From Clostridia bacterium (GTDB lineage Bacteria; Bacillota; Clostridia; Oscillospirales; CAG-382): a DNA stretch of 37,339 nucleotides. The notes under the pieces were generated by a model, which was given only the letters and a program-made list of their open reading frames with translations, searched no databases and was not told the DNA's origin. The DNA lies in the NCBI GenBank assembly GCA_017625615.1, contig JAGAKP010000063.1, positions 1 to 37,339 on the forward strand, given 5' to 3'. Shown piece by piece: positions 9,280 to 17,219 of the stretch; positions within the stretch are counted from its first letter, which is position 1; each line of letters starts with the position of its first letter. A program made the position numbers and the translations under genes.

Positions 9280-9304
9280 TAAAAATCCCTCCTTCTATGT
9301 AACA

Positions 9305-9333
9305 AGTATAACAAATAAGAAAAAAGTTGTCAA
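9305..9333 (-). promoter_or_regulatory. Promoter of the lipoprotein triplet
   Basis: On the minus strand TTGACA (9333-9328), a 17-base spacer and TATACT (9310-9305), 26 bases before the first lipoprotein start. This is a near-perfect vegetative promoter, so the triplet is probably expressed in growth. Confidence 0.8.
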
Positions 9334-9340
9334 CATATTA

Positions 9341-9369
9341 TTGATTTACTCAAAAAATGGTGATAAAAT
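9341..9369 (+). promoter_or_regulatory. Promoter of the MATE gene
   Basis: TTGATT (9341-9346), a 17-base spacer and TAAAAT (9364-9369), 28 bases before the MATE start. It is divergent from the lipoprotein promoter; the two -35 boxes are only 7 bases apart, so one bound factor could affect both. Confidence 0.6.
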
Positions 9370-9396
9370 ACCAACCGAAAAGGAAGAGATAAGAAA

Positions 9397-10833
9397 ATGA
9401 ATTTTTTAACGGGGTATTTTAATCCTAAATACATACTGAGAAAAAAAGAAGTTTTAGGCGAGCTTCCCGATACAAAAAGCGCGCTTTCACAGTTTTTCAA
9501 GGTTGCTTGGCCTTCAATGCTGGAGAGTATTCTGATAAGCTTAGTTTCGTTTATTGACACTCAGATGGTGTCGACCATTAGTACCGAAGCCGTTGGAGCT
9601 GTTGGTATGACGGGACAGCCGAGAATGATATTTTACGCCGTATTTTTTGCTATAAACATCGGCGTAACTGCTATCGTCAGCCGACGAACCGGACAAAACG
9701 ATATGAAGGGCGCGAAGGAATGTCTGGCTCAGTCTGTGTCACTTACGGCAATACTGGGCGTCATACTCTGCTCTATTGCAATAATATTTGCCGAGCCTTT
9801 GGTTTTGTTTGCAGGCGCAGATGAAAGTTATTCGGACGTGTCCGCTTCATACTTCAAGATCACTATGTTCGGTATGCTTTTTACCAGCATAGGTATGACC
9901 ATAAACGCCGCTCACAGAGGAACGGGAAGAACCCGTATCTCGATGGTTACCAATATAATAGCTAACCTTATAAACTGTCTGTTTAACTATATTCTTATAA
10001 GCGAAAACTTTCTTAATGAATTTTTGAATATTGTCCCTATCGGCGTCGATGGCGCGGCAATAGCCACTCTTATCGGAAACGTGGTCTCTTGCCTTATATC
10101 CATATGGACGGTATTTTTTGATAAAAAATCGGTTATTCATATTACACTCAAGGATTGCTTCGTAATACGTAAGGATATTCTTAAATTACACGCAAGCGTA
10201 AGCCGAAACGCCGCTATTGAACAGGTTTTCTTGAGAATCGGATTTTTCATTACCGCTGTGTTGGTAAACAAGCTCGGTCCCGAATCTACGTCAACGAATA
10301 CCATTTGTATGAGTATTCTCACCCTTTCCTTCTGTCTCGGAGACGGTTTGGGGGTGGGAACGTCCGCCTTGGTGGGAATGAATCTCGGCAAAAAGCGAAA
10401 GGATCTTTCCCTTCTCTACGGCAGTCTCGGACAGCGAGTAGGCGCCATCTGCTCAGTAATGTTTATGGTTCTGTTCTTTACCTGCGGTACCGATATGGTG
10501 GGATGGTTTATACCCGAAAACGATCCGGACGGTGAATTTATCATGAAAGCCGGCGAGTATATTATGATACTGCTCGCCCTCACTATGCCTGCGCAGATAT
10601 CTATGGTGGTTTACAGCGGTTGCCTGCGCGGCGCGGGAGATACATTCTTCGTTGCCATCAGCTCACTGCTTTCAATTGCAATCGTTCGTCCTCTGTTCAC
10701 TTATTTGTTTGCATATCCTCTCGGATTTGGAGTCGTCGGTGCGTACGGTGCGTTATTATTGGATCATTATTTCAGGTTGCTTATATGCTGGCTGAGATTC
10801 AAAGGCGAAAAGTGGTCACAAATAAAAATATAA
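9397..10833 (+). CDS. MATE-family multidrug or toxin exporter
   Basis: A 478-residue integral membrane protein with about twelve hydrophobic segments in two similar halves, as in MATE antiporters, which export cationic drugs or metabolites using Na+ or H+. The first helix region (WPSMLESILISLVSFIDTQMV) and RGTGRTRISMVTNIIANLINCLFNYILI in the first half are typical of the family, as is CLRGAGDTFFVAISS near the end. An AGGAAGAG ribosome site lies at 9381-9388. A bidirectional terminator follows. The substrate cannot be inferred and nothing nearby points to a biosynthetic cluster. Confidence 0.93.
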   Translation: MNFLTGYFNPKYILRKKEVLGELPDTKSALSQFFKVAWPSMLESILISLVSFIDTQMVSTISTEAVGAVGMTGQPRMIFYAVFFAINIGVTAIVSRRTGQNDMKGAKECLAQSVSLTAILGVILCSIAIIFAEPLVLFAGADESYSDVSASYFKITMFGMLFTSIGMTINAAHRGTGRTRISMVTNIIANLINCLFNYILISENFLNEFLNIVPIGVDGAAIATLIGNVVSCLISIWTVFFDKKSVIHITLKDCFVIRKDILKLHASVSRNAAIEQVFLRIGFFITAVLVNKLGPESTSTNTICMSILTLSFCLGDGLGVGTSALVGMNLGKKRKDLSLLYGSLGQRVGAICSVMFMVLFFTCGTDMVGWFIPENDPDGEFIMKAGEYIMILLALTMPAQISMVVYSGCLRGAGDTFFVAISSLLSIAIVRPLFTYLFAYPLGFGVVGAYGALLLDHYFRLLICWLRFKGEKWSQIKI

Positions 10834-10839
10834 AAAATT

Positions 10840-10870
10840 ACGGACGGCATTTTAAGTGCCGTCCGTTTTT
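10840..10870. terminator. Bidirectional terminator between MATE and GH20 genes
   Basis: A perfect 10-base stem ACGGACGGCA (10840-10849 with 10857-10866) with a 7-base loop and T5 on the plus strand. On the minus strand it is followed by AATTTTTTAT. Confidence 0.85.
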
Positions 10871-10879
10871 GCGTATTAA

Positions 10880-12655
10880 TTATTCGAACATCGCCTTTTT
10901 CATAAGGTCGGTGATAAGGGCAAGCTCGCTGGTTTTGTTTTCTCTTCTCCAAGCACATTCGTACTCCTCGCACCAGCGGAGAAATTCGCTGCGGTATTCG
11001 CCGAGCTCTCTGCCGTCAAGTATACGTGCAAAAGCAAGGTTTACGTATGCGGTTGCCTCAGCGGCAAGAGAAAGGTCAAGAAGTATATCGCCGCTGCCCA
11101 GCTTACGGAAGGAATCTGCGATAGCGAAGCAACGCTCAGCGTTTTCAACAAATTCGGGAGCGTCCTTGGTTTCGGGCATCTTACCCCAGTAATTGCGCTG
11201 ACCGTGATACCACTGAACGAACAGACCCCAGCTCATCTTCATTTCGCAATCGCCGAGGGATTTGACCATGGAAAGAGTAACGCCGGTGGAATCGTCGTAA
11301 AGAAGTGCGCTTACGTCGCAATCGAAATCTTTTTCATAGACGTCGGTGGAGTTGTTCCAAGCCTTTGCCGCGCCAAGAACTACGCCGTAAAGGGTACAGT
11401 TGAGAGCGCAAACGTGGCCGTAGTCACCCCAGGAGGTGTTAAGCAAGCCGAGAGCACCGTTCTTTACGCCGCCGTCGATCATACCGACGATATTGGGCTT
11501 TGCATAGTTGATGACCTCGCAGAAGTGGTTCCAGCAGGAGGTGCCGGGACAAACGATCTGAGGAAGACCGCTCTGAGCAAACTTTTCGATATTTCCGATA
11601 TTGGGAGTATTGCTGTAATCCCAGCAAAGCATTATCATATCCTTGGGGAAGGAATCGAGTATTTCGGGATGGTGGAGAGCGATATCGCCCCACATCATAA
11701 CCGTCTTTCCGCGGGAGGAAACGTGGTTGATGAGCTTGGTGGTAAATTCAAGATATAAAGCGCCCTTGTCCTTACCCTTGTTTCTGCCGTTGCAGAGGTC
11801 AAAGGTCTCGTCACAGCAAATATTGAAGTATTTGCTTCTGAAAAGAGGAACGTACTGATCGATAAGAGAAGCGATAAGCTCAAAGGATTCGGGATTGGAA
11901 GCGTCTATGGTATGGTGGAGCATACGGTTGAGCCACAGGTTGGGTTCGGGTGTGAACTCGTCAAGCTCGCAAAGATGCTTGTATTCCTTGGTTTCGAGCA
12001 GTCTGTAAAGATGACCGAACGTAGAAAGTGAAGGAATAAAGTCTATGAAGTTTTCGTAGCAGTAATCGTCAAGCTCCAAAATCTCCTCTGCGGTGAGATA
12101 CCCATGAGGCTCAAGGAAGCAGCGGTACTGAGTAAAATCGAAAGCGTGCTCTATGTAAAGCTGGAGAGAGTTGAGCTTGTAATATGCGAGGATATCTATA
12201 AGCTTCTTTACGCCCTCGACTGTGGGAACTCTGCCGCGGGATACGTCGTGATAAAAGCCTCTGTGCGCCATATCGGGAGTGTCCTCTACGTTGCAAAGAG
12301 GGATACGTCCGTCGGAATTTTGAAGCAGCTGACGGAGAGTCTGAATTCCGTAGAAAGCACCTGCAAGAGATACAGCGGTTATCTTGATGCCGTCCTCGGT
12401 ACAAACCAGAGTATACGCTTCACTTCCCTCTTCGTTGCCTGCGCAAACGGAAATACATTTTTTCATATTCTCTGCGCCGAAAGCCTTATTGATCTTGGAG
12501 GACACGGAGGTTTCTTTTTCAAGCTCCTCCTTAAGTGTCTTACAAGCCTTGAAAATACGGCTGTCGCACAAAGGGTTCATAACGATGATCCAACCGCCTA
12601 TATAGACGGAATCTTCATCGGATTCAAATTTTTTGGGATAAGGTACTACGTTCAT
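10880..12655 (-). CDS. Beta-N-acetylhexosaminidase, glycoside hydrolase family 20
   Basis: A 591-residue GH20 enzyme expected to remove terminal GlcNAc or GalNAc. The N-terminal non-catalytic domain (to about 125) is followed by the barrel, opening with the family pattern HDVSRGRVPTVEGVKKLIDI and LNSLQLYIEH. The catalytic pair Asp282-Glu283 lies in FNICCDETFDL; in GH20 the Asp positions the substrate acetamido group and the Glu is the acid. No signal peptide is seen, so it should work in the cytoplasm on imported sugars. The ATG at 12655 is chosen over an upstream one because AGGAGGAAAAGT precedes it and the upstream extension would run into the promoter. Confidence 0.93.
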   Translation of the reverse strand: MNVVPYPKKFESDEDSVYIGGWIIVMNPLCDSRIFKACKTLKEELEKETSVSSKINKAFGAENMKKCISVCAGNEEGSEAYTLVCTEDGIKITAVSLAGAFYGIQTLRQLLQNSDGRIPLCNVEDTPDMAHRGFYHDVSRGRVPTVEGVKKLIDILAYYKLNSLQLYIEHAFDFTQYRCFLEPHGYLTAEEILELDDYCYENFIDFIPSLSTFGHLYRLLETKEYKHLCELDEFTPEPNLWLNRMLHHTIDASNPESFELIASLIDQYVPLFRSKYFNICCDETFDLCNGRNKGKDKGALYLEFTTKLINHVSSRGKTVMMWGDIALHHPEILDSFPKDMIMLCWDYSNTPNIGNIEKFAQSGLPQIVCPGTSCWNHFCEVINYAKPNIVGMIDGGVKNGALGLLNTSWGDYGHVCALNCTLYGVVLGAAKAWNNSTDVYEKDFDCDVSALLYDDSTGVTLSMVKSLGDCEMKMSWGLFVQWYHGQRNYWGKMPETKDAPEFVENAERCFAIADSFRKLGSGDILLDLSLAAEATAYVNLAFARILDGRELGEYRSEFLRWCEEYECAWRRENKTSELALITDLMKKAMFE

Positions 12656-12697
12656 ACTTTTCCTCCTGAAGGTAAAATATATTATATAACTCAAGTA

Positions 12698-12726
12698 ATT
12701 ATATAGCCGTAACACAATTTTGTCAA
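12698..12726 (-). promoter_or_regulatory. Promoter of the GH20 gene
   Basis: Minus strand TTGACA (12726-12721), a 17-base spacer and TATAAT (12703-12698). A perfect consensus promoter, 42 bases before the ATG at 12655. Confidence 0.85.
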
Positions 12727-12748
12727 GTACAAATGCGTGTGTCCGTCA

Positions 12749-12776
12749 TTGACAAAAAGTAAATATATGGTATAAT
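12749..12776 (+). promoter_or_regulatory. Promoter of the acyltransferase/MBL pair
   Basis: TTGACA (12749-12754), a 16-base spacer and TATAAT (12771-12776), followed by the ATG at 12796 after GGAGTGAGG. The 5' leader would be very short. Confidence 0.85.
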
Positions 12777-12795
12777 TATTTTGGAGTGAGGTTAC

Positions 12796-13956
12796 ATGAA
12801 AAAGTTTAAAAAGCCTTTGGCTGTAATTTATTATCCCGCATATTTTCTTTTGCGTATATACTACCGCATCGCCTACGGCGTGACGGTGGACAGAAGCGGT
12901 CTAAAGGATATAAAGAACGGGTCCATTATTCTCTGTCCCCACCTTTCCAACTGCGACCATTTTCTGGTTGCGTTCGGGTTGTTTCCCAAGCGTCCCACCT
13001 TCGTAATGAGCGAGCATTTTACAAAAAATCCCATGCTACGTCCGATCCTTAAGGTGATGCACGTAATTACGAAAAAGATGTTCTGTGCTGACGTTGGCAC
13101 CATTATGAACATTCGCCGTGCTTTGAAGTGCGGTAATACCGTCGTGCTGTTTCCCGAGGGCAGGCTTACCTGGTACGGTCATTCGCTGGCGGTTACGGCG
13201 GGTACTGCAGAGCTTATTAAAAGCTGCGGAGTAAACGTATATACCGTTACGGGTAACGGTGCATATCTCACCTTCCCCAAGTGGCGCAAGGCTGACAGAA
13301 AGGGAAAAATACGCGTCACCACCGCAAAGCTTTTCGATGCAAGCGAAATAAAGGAATTATCTCTTGATGAAATAAAAACGCGTATCGACAGCGCCATACT
13401 TCACGACGACGAGCTTGCCATGGAGGGTGTGACCTACCGCTGCAAGGATATGACAGCGGGAATTGACGGGATCATTTATAAATGTCCTGTTTGCATGAGC
13501 GAGTTCAAGATAAAGGCGGAAAACGGTCATATCACCTGCACCCAATGCGGCGCGGATGCAGTTCTTGACAACAAATACGTGCTTCACGGTTCTCAGTTTG
13601 GGCGCATTAACGAATGGTGCGAATGGCAAAAGCAATGTCTCGACCCCGAAAAGGACGTGCTTGAAGAGGAAATGATCTTCGGTACGGTAAACGATAAGGG
13701 CAACATCGATCACAACGCGGGAAAAGGAAAAGCTCGACTTGATAAGGAAGGATTTTCCTTTGAGGGACAGATATACGGAGAGGAAGTTTCCGCATATTAC
13801 CCCACCGAAAAGCTTGGTGGATTCCCCATTACCGTAGGTTCCGCTTTTGACGTTTATTATAAAAACAAGCTTGTTTATTTGCATCCCCAGCCGGATATGA
13901 GAACGGCTGTTAAATGGGTGACGTTTCTTGACAGGATACACGAATATGGAAATTAA
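12796..13956 (+). CDS. 1-acylglycerol-3-phosphate acyltransferase-like (PlsC) protein with a zinc ribbon
   Basis: A 386-residue protein. Residues 1-205 carry a PlsC-type acyltransferase domain with an N-terminal hydrophobic helix, the H-x4-D active site (His49 to Asp54 in CPHLSNCDHF) and FPEGR (119-123). Such enzymes acylate lysophosphatidic acid at the membrane. Residues from about 215 add a part not usual for PlsC: a CPVC (230-233) and CTQC (248-251) zinc-ribbon pair, then a beta-rich end with many Tyr and Lys. PlsC enzymes are commonly about 200-250 residues, so this is a fusion. It overlaps the next gene by 11 bases. The function of the tail is unknown. Confidence 0.85.
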   Translation: MKKFKKPLAVIYYPAYFLLRIYYRIAYGVTVDRSGLKDIKNGSIILCPHLSNCDHFLVAFGLFPKRPTFVMSEHFTKNPMLRPILKVMHVITKKMFCADVGTIMNIRRALKCGNTVVLFPEGRLTWYGHSLAVTAGTAELIKSCGVNVYTVTGNGAYLTFPKWRKADRKGKIRVTTAKLFDASEIKELSLDEIKTRIDSAILHDDELAMEGVTYRCKDMTAGIDGIIYKCPVCMSEFKIKAENGHITCTQCGADAVLDNKYVLHGSQFGRINEWCEWQKQCLDPEKDVLEEEMIFGTVNDKGNIDHNAGKGKARLDKEGFSFEGQIYGEEVSAYYPTEKLGGFPITVGSAFDVYYKNKLVYLHPQPDMRTAVKWVTFLDRIHEYGN

Positions 13957-14545
13957 AACGATTAACTGCGGTTTACTTGATACAAACTGCTATATTCTCT
14001 CGGTCGGCAACGATGCCGTAGTTTTTGATCCCGACGGTGAAAAAGAAAAAATACTTGATTTGCTTTCCGGACTTACGTTACGTGCGGTTATACTCACCCA
14101 CGGACATTTCGACCATATAGGCGCAGTGGACTGCATCTGCCGCGAAACGGGTGCAAAATTGTATATAAACGCCGAGGACGGCGAAATGCTTGCCGATCCA
14201 AACAAGAATGCGTCTTTTCTCCTGCCCGGAAGTAACGTTATTTGCTCGACTACTCCTTTATTTTTTGAAGGAGATGCTGAACTGTACTTTGGAGATATAC
14301 ACCTGAAGGCATTGCATACTCCCGGTCACACCAAAGGTAGCAGCTGCTTTATATGTGAAGATATAATTATTTCGGGAGACACTCTGTTCAGAAACGGTAT
14401 CGGCAGGACCGATCTTTACGGCGGAGATACGGCAGAGGAATTTGATTCCATACGAAAGCTGTTCGCTCTTGAGGGGGATCACACCGTATACCCCGGTCAC
14501 GGACCGAAAACCACGCTAAAAAAAGAAAAGCGTACTTTGATGTGA
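13946..14545 (+). CDS. Metallo-beta-lactamase-fold hydrolase, glyoxalase II-like
   Basis: A 199-residue MBL-fold protein. The metal ligands are H52-x-H54-x-D56-H57 (THGHFDH), H128 (HTPGH), D145 (SGDTLF) and H185 (YPGHGP), the full set for two metal ions. With GIGRTDLYGG it resembles the short YcbL-type glyoxalase II group, which hydrolyse thioesters. The ATG at 13946 has AGGA nine bases upstream and overlaps the end of the acyltransferase gene by 11 bases, so the two are coupled. A longer TTG start at 13928 is possible but not needed. The natural thioester is unknown. Confidence 0.9.
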   Translation: MEIKTINCGLLDTNCYILSVGNDAVVFDPDGEKEKILDLLSGLTLRAVILTHGHFDHIGAVDCICRETGAKLYINAEDGEMLADPNKNASFLLPGSNVICSTTPLFFEGDAELYFGDIHLKALHTPGHTKGSSCFICEDIIISGDTLFRNGIGRTDLYGGDTAEEFDSIRKLFALEGDHTVYPGHGPKTTLKKEKRTLM

Positions 14546-14554
14546 AATAAAAAA

Positions 14555-14580
14555 GCCCGACACAACGGTCGGGCAAAAAA
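14555..14580. terminator. Bidirectional terminator between MBL and cyclophilin genes
   Basis: GCCCGAC (14555-14561) pairs with GTCGGGC (14568-14574) around a 6-base loop. A6 follows on the plus strand, giving T6 for the minus strand transcript on one side and A-rich on the other, so it suits the cyclophilin gene best. Confidence 0.75.
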
Positions 14581-14588
14581 TAATTGAT

Positions 14589-15080
14589 TTAGTCTACGAT
14601 TTCGATATCTTCGATAACTACTGCAGTAAGCGGAACGTCCGCAAAATATCCGCGGTAGCCTGTTGCGACCTCCGCAACGGTATCGAGAACGTCAAGTCCT
14701 TCGGTAACGCATCCGAAGGCGGCGTACTGACCGTCAAGGTGAGGAGCGTTTCTGTGCATTACGAAGAACTGAGAGGATGCGGAATTGGGGTCAGACGTAC
14801 GAGCCATGGAAAGAACGCCTCTGGTGTGAGCGATATCGTTGCCCGCAAATCCGTTTGCGGCAAATTCACCCTTGATAGCCTTGGTCTCCTTATGGCTGAA
14901 CTTTTCGTCAAAGCCGCCGCCCTGTATCATAAAGCCTTCGATAACGCGGTGGAAGATAAGTCCCTTATAAAAACCGCTTTTTGCAAGAGAAACGAAGTTT
15001 TCTACGGTTGCGGGTGCTTTTTCGGGATAAAGCTCGGCAGACATAACGCCGACGTTTTTAACTTTGATAAGTGCTTTCAT
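14589..15080 (-). CDS. Peptidyl-prolyl cis-trans isomerase, cyclophilin type
   Basis: A 163-residue single-domain cyclophilin that speeds proline isomerisation during protein folding. The family core is complete: FHRVIEGFMIQGG (43-55, with the catalytic Arg45), GVLSMART and SSQFFVMHRNAPHLDGQYAAFG. No signal peptide is present, so it is cytoplasmic. AAGGAGT lies just before the ATG. It has its own promoter and terminator, so it is a one-gene unit. Confidence 0.95.
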   Translation of the reverse strand: MKALIKVKNVGVMSAELYPEKAPATVENFVSLAKSGFYKGLIFHRVIEGFMIQGGGFDEKFSHKETKAIKGEFAANGFAGNDIAHTRGVLSMARTSDPNSASSQFFVMHRNAPHLDGQYAAFGCVTEGLDVLDTVAEVATGYRGYFADVPLTAVVIEDIEIVD

Positions 15081-15115
15081 TTGGGTACTCCTTAAAAAAT
15101 ATAACTTACTTTTTG

Positions 15116-15144
15116 ATTATAACCCTTTTTTCCAATAAATGCAA
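15116..15144 (-). promoter_or_regulatory. Promoter of the cyclophilin gene
   Basis: Minus strand TTGCAT (15144-15139), a 17-base spacer and TATAAT (15121-15116), 36 bases before the start codon. Confidence 0.7.
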
Positions 15145-15170
15145 CACAAATTAAAAGGAGAAAACAAAAC

Positions 15171-15347
15171 ATGCAGGATAATTTGTGCGAAAGCTGTATG
15201 TACTACGCTTACGATGAATTCACGGACACCTACGTTTGCGATGCAGATTTTGACGAGGACGAGATGGTTTCTCTGCTAACTGCCAAAAACGGTTGTCCTT
15301 ATTATAACCCTTACGACGAATACAAGGTAGTAAGAAAACAGAATTGA
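15171..15347 (+). CDS. Small Cys-containing protein (58 residues), DUF6472-like
   Basis: A short frame starting MQDNLCESCMYYAYDEF and ending DEYKVVRKQN. AAGGAG sits 10 bases before the ATG. Four cysteines (C6, C9, a Cys in YVCDADFDEDE, and one in GCPYYNPYDEY) could bind one metal ion. Similar short CxxC/acidic/CPYY proteins are common and unstudied in Clostridia; I associate this pattern with DUF6472 from memory. The SGNH esterase starts 11 bases after its stop, so both are probably on one transcript. Function unknown. Confidence 0.85.
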   Translation: MQDNLCESCMYYAYDEFTDTYVCDADFDEDEMVSLLTAKNGCPYYNPYDEYKVVRKQN

Positions 15348-15358
15348 GGTAAAATAAA

Positions 15359-16375
15359 ATGGAATGGAATTTTAAAAACGTTAAAGAACAGCCCTTTGAG
15401 ATCGGCGGTATACTCCACCCCGACAAAAACTACGGAGAATATTACCGTATGGACGCAAGTAAAAAGGAGATCTATTCCGATCCCAACCGTGCACTGGGTC
15501 ACCACACCTCCGGCGGAACTGTACGCTTTGTTACCGATGCAGACAGCATTTGTATAAAAAACACCTTGCGCGAGGCGGTTGTGGGAATGAATCATTTTAC
15601 CCACAGAGGTGTTTGGGGCCTTGACGTACTTGTCGGTAGCGGCAAGGACAGAAAATACTGCGGTAAGCTGATGCAGACCTTTGCTGACAGCACAGAGGCA
15701 AACGAAAACGTTGTGGACCTTCCCGCAGGCGAAAACGAGGTACTTATTTTTATGCCTCTTTACGCAGGTATAAAGGATATTGAGATCGGTCTGCCCGAGG
15801 GCGCGTCTCTCAAGGCTCCCGCTCCCAGATCCTTCGGTCCCATAGCCTTTTACGGCTCTTCCATCACACAGGGCGGTTGTGCTTCCCGTGCAGGCTGTGC
15901 TTTCCACAATATCGTATGCCGTCACTTTGATGCGGACTGCATAAACCTCGGATTTTCAGGCTCTGCATTCGGTGAGCAATCTATTGCCGAATATATGGCA
16001 ACCCGTGAAATTGCGCTTTTCGTAATGGACTACGTATTTAATTCCCGTTCCCTTGAGGAATTGCAGGAAACACATTATCCCTTCTACAAGACCTTCCGTG
16101 ACGCACATCCCGGAGTTCCCGTGCTGATGTGTACTCACCCCTACTGCTGGCCCACTGCCGATATTGATATCAAGCGTATTGAGACCGTTAAAGCCACCTA
16201 CGACCGCGCCATTGCGGAGGGTGACAAGGACGTATACTTCCTCGACGGAAGAGAGTACTTCCCTGCCGAAATGTCCGATCTTTGCTTTGTTGATTATCTA
16301 CATCCAAACGATCTTGGAATGTACTTCATGGCAAAGAAAATGATTGAAAAAATCGAAGGAATTATAAATAAATAA
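15359..16375 (+). CDS. SGNH/GDSL-type esterase with an N-terminal beta domain
   Basis: A 338-residue hydrolase. Residues 1-150 are a beta-rich jelly-roll-like part; residues 155-338 form the SGNH domain with GSSITQGG (nucleophile Ser168), GFSGS (around 198-202), DYVFN (Asn228) and DYLHP (Asp312 and His315). This two-domain plan is found in carbohydrate esterases that remove acetyl groups from sugars. No signal peptide is seen, so it would act inside the cell, in line with the GH35 and GH20 enzymes. GAGGT lies 10 bases before the ATG. It follows the small Cys protein by 11 bases. Confidence 0.88.
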   Translation: MEWNFKNVKEQPFEIGGILHPDKNYGEYYRMDASKKEIYSDPNRALGHHTSGGTVRFVTDADSICIKNTLREAVVGMNHFTHRGVWGLDVLVGSGKDRKYCGKLMQTFADSTEANENVVDLPAGENEVLIFMPLYAGIKDIEIGLPEGASLKAPAPRSFGPIAFYGSSITQGGCASRAGCAFHNIVCRHFDADCINLGFSGSAFGEQSIAEYMATREIALFVMDYVFNSRSLEELQETHYPFYKTFRDAHPGVPVLMCTHPYCWPTADIDIKRIETVKATYDRAIAEGDKDVYFLDGREYFPAEMSDLCFVDYLHPNDLGMYFMAKKMIEKIEGIINK

Positions 16376-16382
16376 TATGTAG

Positions 16383-16401
16383 CGGCTGCCGTAAGCAGCC
16401 G
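16383..16401. terminator. Possible weak terminator hairpin after the SGNH gene
   Basis: CGGCTGC (16383-16389) pairs perfectly with GCAGCCG (16395-16401) around CGTAA. No T run follows on the plus strand, so termination would be weak; a second hairpin GCCGAC/GTCGGC lies at 16420-16439 within the end of the next, convergent gene. Confidence 0.35.
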
Positions 16402-16424
16402 TATGATGACCGTATGGGCGCCGA

Positions 16425-16664
16425 CTAAAGATCGTCGGCATCCTGAACGGGCGTATCACTTTTTTCCGCGGGCACTCCCGTGTACATGCCGTTAGGGTCG
16501 GTATCGCAAGATTGCATATCCGCACCAATCAGCGGGTCGGGAAGACCGTTGGGATATAAAATATTGGGGACTTCTATTTCGGGCATGGAAGGATATTTAA
16601 AGCGGTTTTCACCGAACAGATATCTTCTTCTGCCTTCTTCGTGTGATTGCTTTTTATCATTCAT
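16425..16664 (-). CDS. Hypothetical 79-residue Pro/Asp-rich protein
   Basis: A small polar protein starting MNDKKQSHEEGRRRYLFG, followed by a Pro-rich middle (PSMPEIEVPN, NGLPDPLIG) and an acidic tail DTPVQDADDL. The ATG at 16664 is chosen because AAGGAGCG lies 9 bases upstream; a longer frame begins at 16736 without such a site. No membrane segment or signal is seen, and it looks largely unfolded. I do not recognise a family. It is convergent with the SGNH gene and divergent from ruvX. A GGCAATA/TATTGCC inverted repeat (16689-16706) sits upstream of its ribosome site. Confidence 0.7.
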   Translation of the reverse strand: MNDKKQSHEEGRRRYLFGENRFKYPSMPEIEVPNILYPNGLPDPLIGADMQSCDTDPNGMYTGVPAEKSDTPVQDADDL

Positions 16665-16767
16665 TTTCTTTTCGCTCCTTTTTTCGGGGGCAATAGTATT
16701 ATTGCCGAATGTAAAGAAAATATTACGAAAAAGCAAACAGAAAAATTTGTAAAAAGGAAAAATTTAT

Positions 16768-17181
16768 ATGCGTATTTTGGGAATTGATTTCGGTGACGCC
16801 CGTGTGGGGCTTGCCACTTCCGATTACGGAGAAACGCTTGCTACTGCGCAAGGCACCGTAAAAGTAAACGGTATAGCGGATTCGGTTCAAAAGGTTGCCG
16901 CAAAAGCAAAGGAATTGGGCGCGGAAAAGCTCGTTATCGGTATGCCTAAGAATATGGACGGATCTCTTTCCTTCCGTGCGGAGCGCACACAGAGATTTGC
17001 GGATATGCTTAAGGAAGCCACGAGGCTTGACTATGAATTTATGGACGAAAGACTTTCCACAATGGAAGCCTACCGCTATCTTAACGCTACCGAATACAAC
17101 GGAAAAAAGCGTAAAAACGTAATTGACACCCTTTCTGCGCAGATAATTCTTCAAAGCTGGCTTGACAGCAAAAAGAGATAA
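16768..17181 (+). CDS. ruvX: RuvX/YqgF-type Holliday junction resolvase-like nuclease
   Basis: A 137-residue protein of the RNase H-like YqgF family, linked in bacteria to Holliday junction resolution and to 5' processing of pre-16S rRNA. The sequence opens with MRILGIDFGDARVGLA (acidic Asp7), then VIGMPKNMDGS, DERLSTMEA and a final IDTLSAQIILQSWLD, all family hallmarks at the usual length. AAAGG lies shortly before the ATG. A strong hairpin follows. The usual alaS or mltG neighbours are absent here. Confidence 0.93.
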   Translation: MRILGIDFGDARVGLATSDYGETLATAQGTVKVNGIADSVQKVAAKAKELGAEKLVIGMPKNMDGSLSFRAERTQRFADMLKEATRLDYEFMDERLSTMEAYRYLNATEYNGKKRKNVIDTLSAQIILQSWLDSKKR

Positions 17182-17184
17182 CGT

Positions 17185-17216
17185 AAAAATCCTCCGTATT
17201 ATCGGAGGATTTTTTG
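17185..17216. terminator. Bidirectional terminator between ruvX and a sigma factor gene
   Basis: AAAAATCCTCCG (17185-17196) pairs perfectly with CGGAGGATTTTT (17203-17214) around TATTAT, with T tracts on both strands. Confidence 0.9.
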
Positions 17217-17219
17217 CGT

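Noticed and set aside
12104..12706. A 200-residue plus-strand frame within the GH20 gene
   Set aside because: Antisense to the catalytic region of GH20 and spanning its promoter; composition is not protein-like.
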